Assembly (NCBI GenBank): GCA_009829735.1
Contig: CM020618.1
Location: 32,092,894 to 32,156,893 of the forward strand
Direction: 5' to 3'
DNA length: 64,000 nucleotides
Source of the DNA: Pyropia yezoensis
Taxonomy: Eukaryota > Rhodophyta > Bangiophyceae > Bangiales > Bangiaceae
Of this stretch, positions 61,934 through 64,000 are shown one piece after another (position 1 is the first letter of the stretch; the number at the start of each line of letters is the position of its first letter). A program made the translations under genes and the position numbers. The notes under the pieces were generated by a model. The model was given only the letters and a program-made list of their open reading frames with translations, made no database searches and was not told where the DNA came from.

Positions 61934-64000
61934 GCGTAGAGGGGGGGGGGGAGGTCGGGGGGGGGGGGGGGGGGCGTCGTGGTAGGGGCGTGGCGAGTTC
62001 CATGAGGAAAGAAATGCTGTGTGGGTGGGCGGTGGGGAGAAGAAGGTTTTTGGGTTAAACGCGGGCGAGGACGACCAGGGGCCTCCTTGGTAGCAGAGGC
62101 GGCTGGGCGGGGTGGTGGCTTGGTCATGCATTGGTGGCGGCTGCAGTGGCCGAGAAGCGGGTCCGCCCTCATTCTCTTTGCTTCGCGACGACGTCCAGAC
62201 GTCTGTCGTTTTTTTTTGGCAGGCAGCAGCGGTGACCATGATCCACGGCGATGTGGCCGCTGGGCTGCGACTTGGCAAAGACAAGGAAAAAAACCGGACA
62301 GAACGACCCGCAGGGCGCGGCCGCCGTAGCCTGGGCGGAGAGATTGCGCACCCCCACATGACTAGTCTGGATTATACTGCCATGGCGGCTACCCCAGGAG
62401 GAAGAGACTTGCAGATGCAGTATCCATGAGGGACATTTGTGGGTGGGGCCCCCGCGAATGTCCAGGAGGCACGAGTGGCGTCCCCACTCTTTTTGTTGTT
62501 CATCCCTTCTCCAGGCTGTCTGCCCCTTGGCACGCCTGCGATGCCCCATCGCCAGCATCTGCTACGCCCCCCCCCCCCACGGCGATCCTCGCCCCACCAA
62601 AGCTTGCGAGACCGTTCGCCTAACGGCGTTAAGCCTACCCCTGCTCACCGAATGGGCGGCCCGCTGCATCCATCGAGAAAGTGTAAACGCCGAGGCCCCA
62701 GTGCCCATACGCACCGACCTGTTGACATCGCAGAGGTTCCCCGGTTTAATAGCACAAGAGACAGCCCCGCTGCAACACCACCACTCGACGGGGTCACGCG
62801 GCCGCCTCAACCGTCCCGTGGAGGAGCCACGGCACGCGCACTCCATGCCAGAGGCCCTCCACCCGGGCCCTACGGTGCGTGCGCAGGCGTCCGTCAATAC
62901 CAATCACAGAGGTCGATGCGCGGGGGCGTATCTTGATAGTGCAACACGGGCCCCCGTGGATGTGTCTTCGAGGGCCATGCTTGGCAGAGCTAAGAGACGC
63001 GGCACGTTAGAACGTGGTCGTCGTCAACCTGGAGAAGCGTGTCCATCATCAATGTGAGTGAGACGGTCCCACCGCTTTTCTACATATCCTTTCAAATGGA
63101 CGGTCTGCACCCGCGTGGCCGGCCTGCCGCGCATGATGGCGGGATGGCGGCCTCCGACCGTCGAGGCACCAGGCATGCGGCCCGCGTCGGGCTCTCCCCC
63201 AGAGAGTCCCCTTCGAGCCGGGCTCTGGCGGGGGAGGAGACACTGTTGGAAGAAGGCAGTCAGCGCCGCGCGGGGCCCGCTGGCGGCGTCCTTGGTCCTC
63301 GGCCTTCTCACCAAGACCTCGTGCGGGACGGATGGCTGACAAACCCTGTATGGAGGTCGTCCATTGGGCCATCATGGTGTGTGGCCACGGGCCGAGGAGG
63401 TGAGTGAGGCAAAGAGGCCGTTGCAAGGCCGCACTGTGCCCGCGCTAGCAAATGACATTCTGTGCGATGATCCTAAAGAGTTAAGGACGGTCTTGTGAGG
63501 GGAGATGCTCCCCAGACCGATGCTCAATGTACAGTACATAGTAGGCGTCGCTCTTGGTCGCACGCTCGCGCACCACGCTCGGGTGGTGCACCGTTTGGTG
63601 CTGGCGAGACCAGCCAGTGGGTCCATGCATATCTCTGCAAAAGGAGTCAAATCGTGTGTCAGGTGGCTGAGGCGCGGGCGCTGTCAGACGTTGCGCGTGG
63701 CCGCCGCGTGCTTTAGGTTTCCGTGCCCAGGGTCACACGTGGCGAGCAAGGAGCCTCGTCGCTGCAGTCTTGTTAGTCGATGGAGGATCGGGTCGTCTCT
63801 GGCAAGTGGGATGTGAGTCAACGATGTGTTAATGGAGACAGCTTCAGAATTACTCTTGACCGCGGGTGCGTCTCTCCGATCAATCCAGTTCCCTTGAAAC
63901 AAGTAACTTACACAGCTGCACATAGTTGTGCTCGATGCCTGTTGACTTGCGAACAAATCGTCATTTGGTTCCCGTCGTGACGTTCTTGAGTCACCCGAGC
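61934..64000. other. Right-end spacer, nothing recognised
   Basis: G runs up to 61975, then sequence of more even composition. Several frames of 100-200 codons are open, but none matches a family I know and none has codon-like regularity. A GTACAGTACAT motif lies at 63529-63539. Confidence 0.35.

Noticed and set aside
59775-62359. Minus-strand frames of over 740 codons opposite the zinc-finger protein
   Set aside because: The zinc finger, basic tail and AATAAA all fit the plus strand; the minus frames are shadows.
1-64000. CRISPR arrays, bacterial operons, rRNA genes, telomeric repeats
   Set aside because: No regularly spaced short repeats, no ribosomal RNA motifs and no telomere-like arrays were seen; the window is eukaryotic nuclear DNA.

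Overview
The window is nuclear DNA from a very GC-rich eukaryote. Host genes have few or no introns. Their proteins are rich in Ala, Gly, Pro and Asp, and long G or C homopolymers fill the intergenic space. A fragment of DXS (plastid isoprenoid pathway), a glutathionyl-hydroquinone reductase with a transit-like leader, and two chromodomain Ty3/gypsy elements point to a photosynthetic eukaryote. A bangiophyte red alga (Porphyra/Pyropia type) fits best; this is an inference from composition and gene content.

Layout. Positions 1-8188 hold a minus-strand chromovirus (element 1) whose 3' LTR lies beyond the left edge. Positions 8189-27633 are low-complexity DNA with a few islands: a tRNA-derived SINE-like head with a tandem-repeat tail, a DXS fragment, a membrane-anchored vWA/Cache-like/C-type-lectin protein, a large Ala-rich protein of unknown function, a C2H2 zinc-finger protein, an isoaspartyl peptidase/L-asparaginase with polyglycine insertions, a DNA element with imperfect terminal inverted repeats, and a broken queuine tRNA-ribosyltransferase fragment.

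Positions 27634-42867 are a tyrosine-recombinase retrotransposon of the DIRS/PAT/Ngaro kind (gag-like ORF, RT-RNase H, tyrosine recombinase) on the minus strand, with split direct repeats. A second chromovirus (element 2, 28306-37682, plus strand) sits inside one of its repeats with a 5-bp target duplication. The other copy of the repeat keeps the unoccupied site. Both chromoviruses carry the same 18-nt primer binding site, and both have an extra ORF on the opposite strand between pol and the 3' LTR.

Positions 42868-64000 hold a secreted protein with thrombospondin-3-like Asp repeats and a C-terminal Hedgehog/intein-type (Hint) domain, a three-exon glutathionyl-hydroquinone reductase, and a proline-rich protein ending in a RanBP2-like zinc finger and followed by AATAAA. 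Long G/C-rich spacers lie between them.

No operon-like cooperation is visible. The strongest stories are the nested retroelements and the two multidomain surface or secreted proteins.
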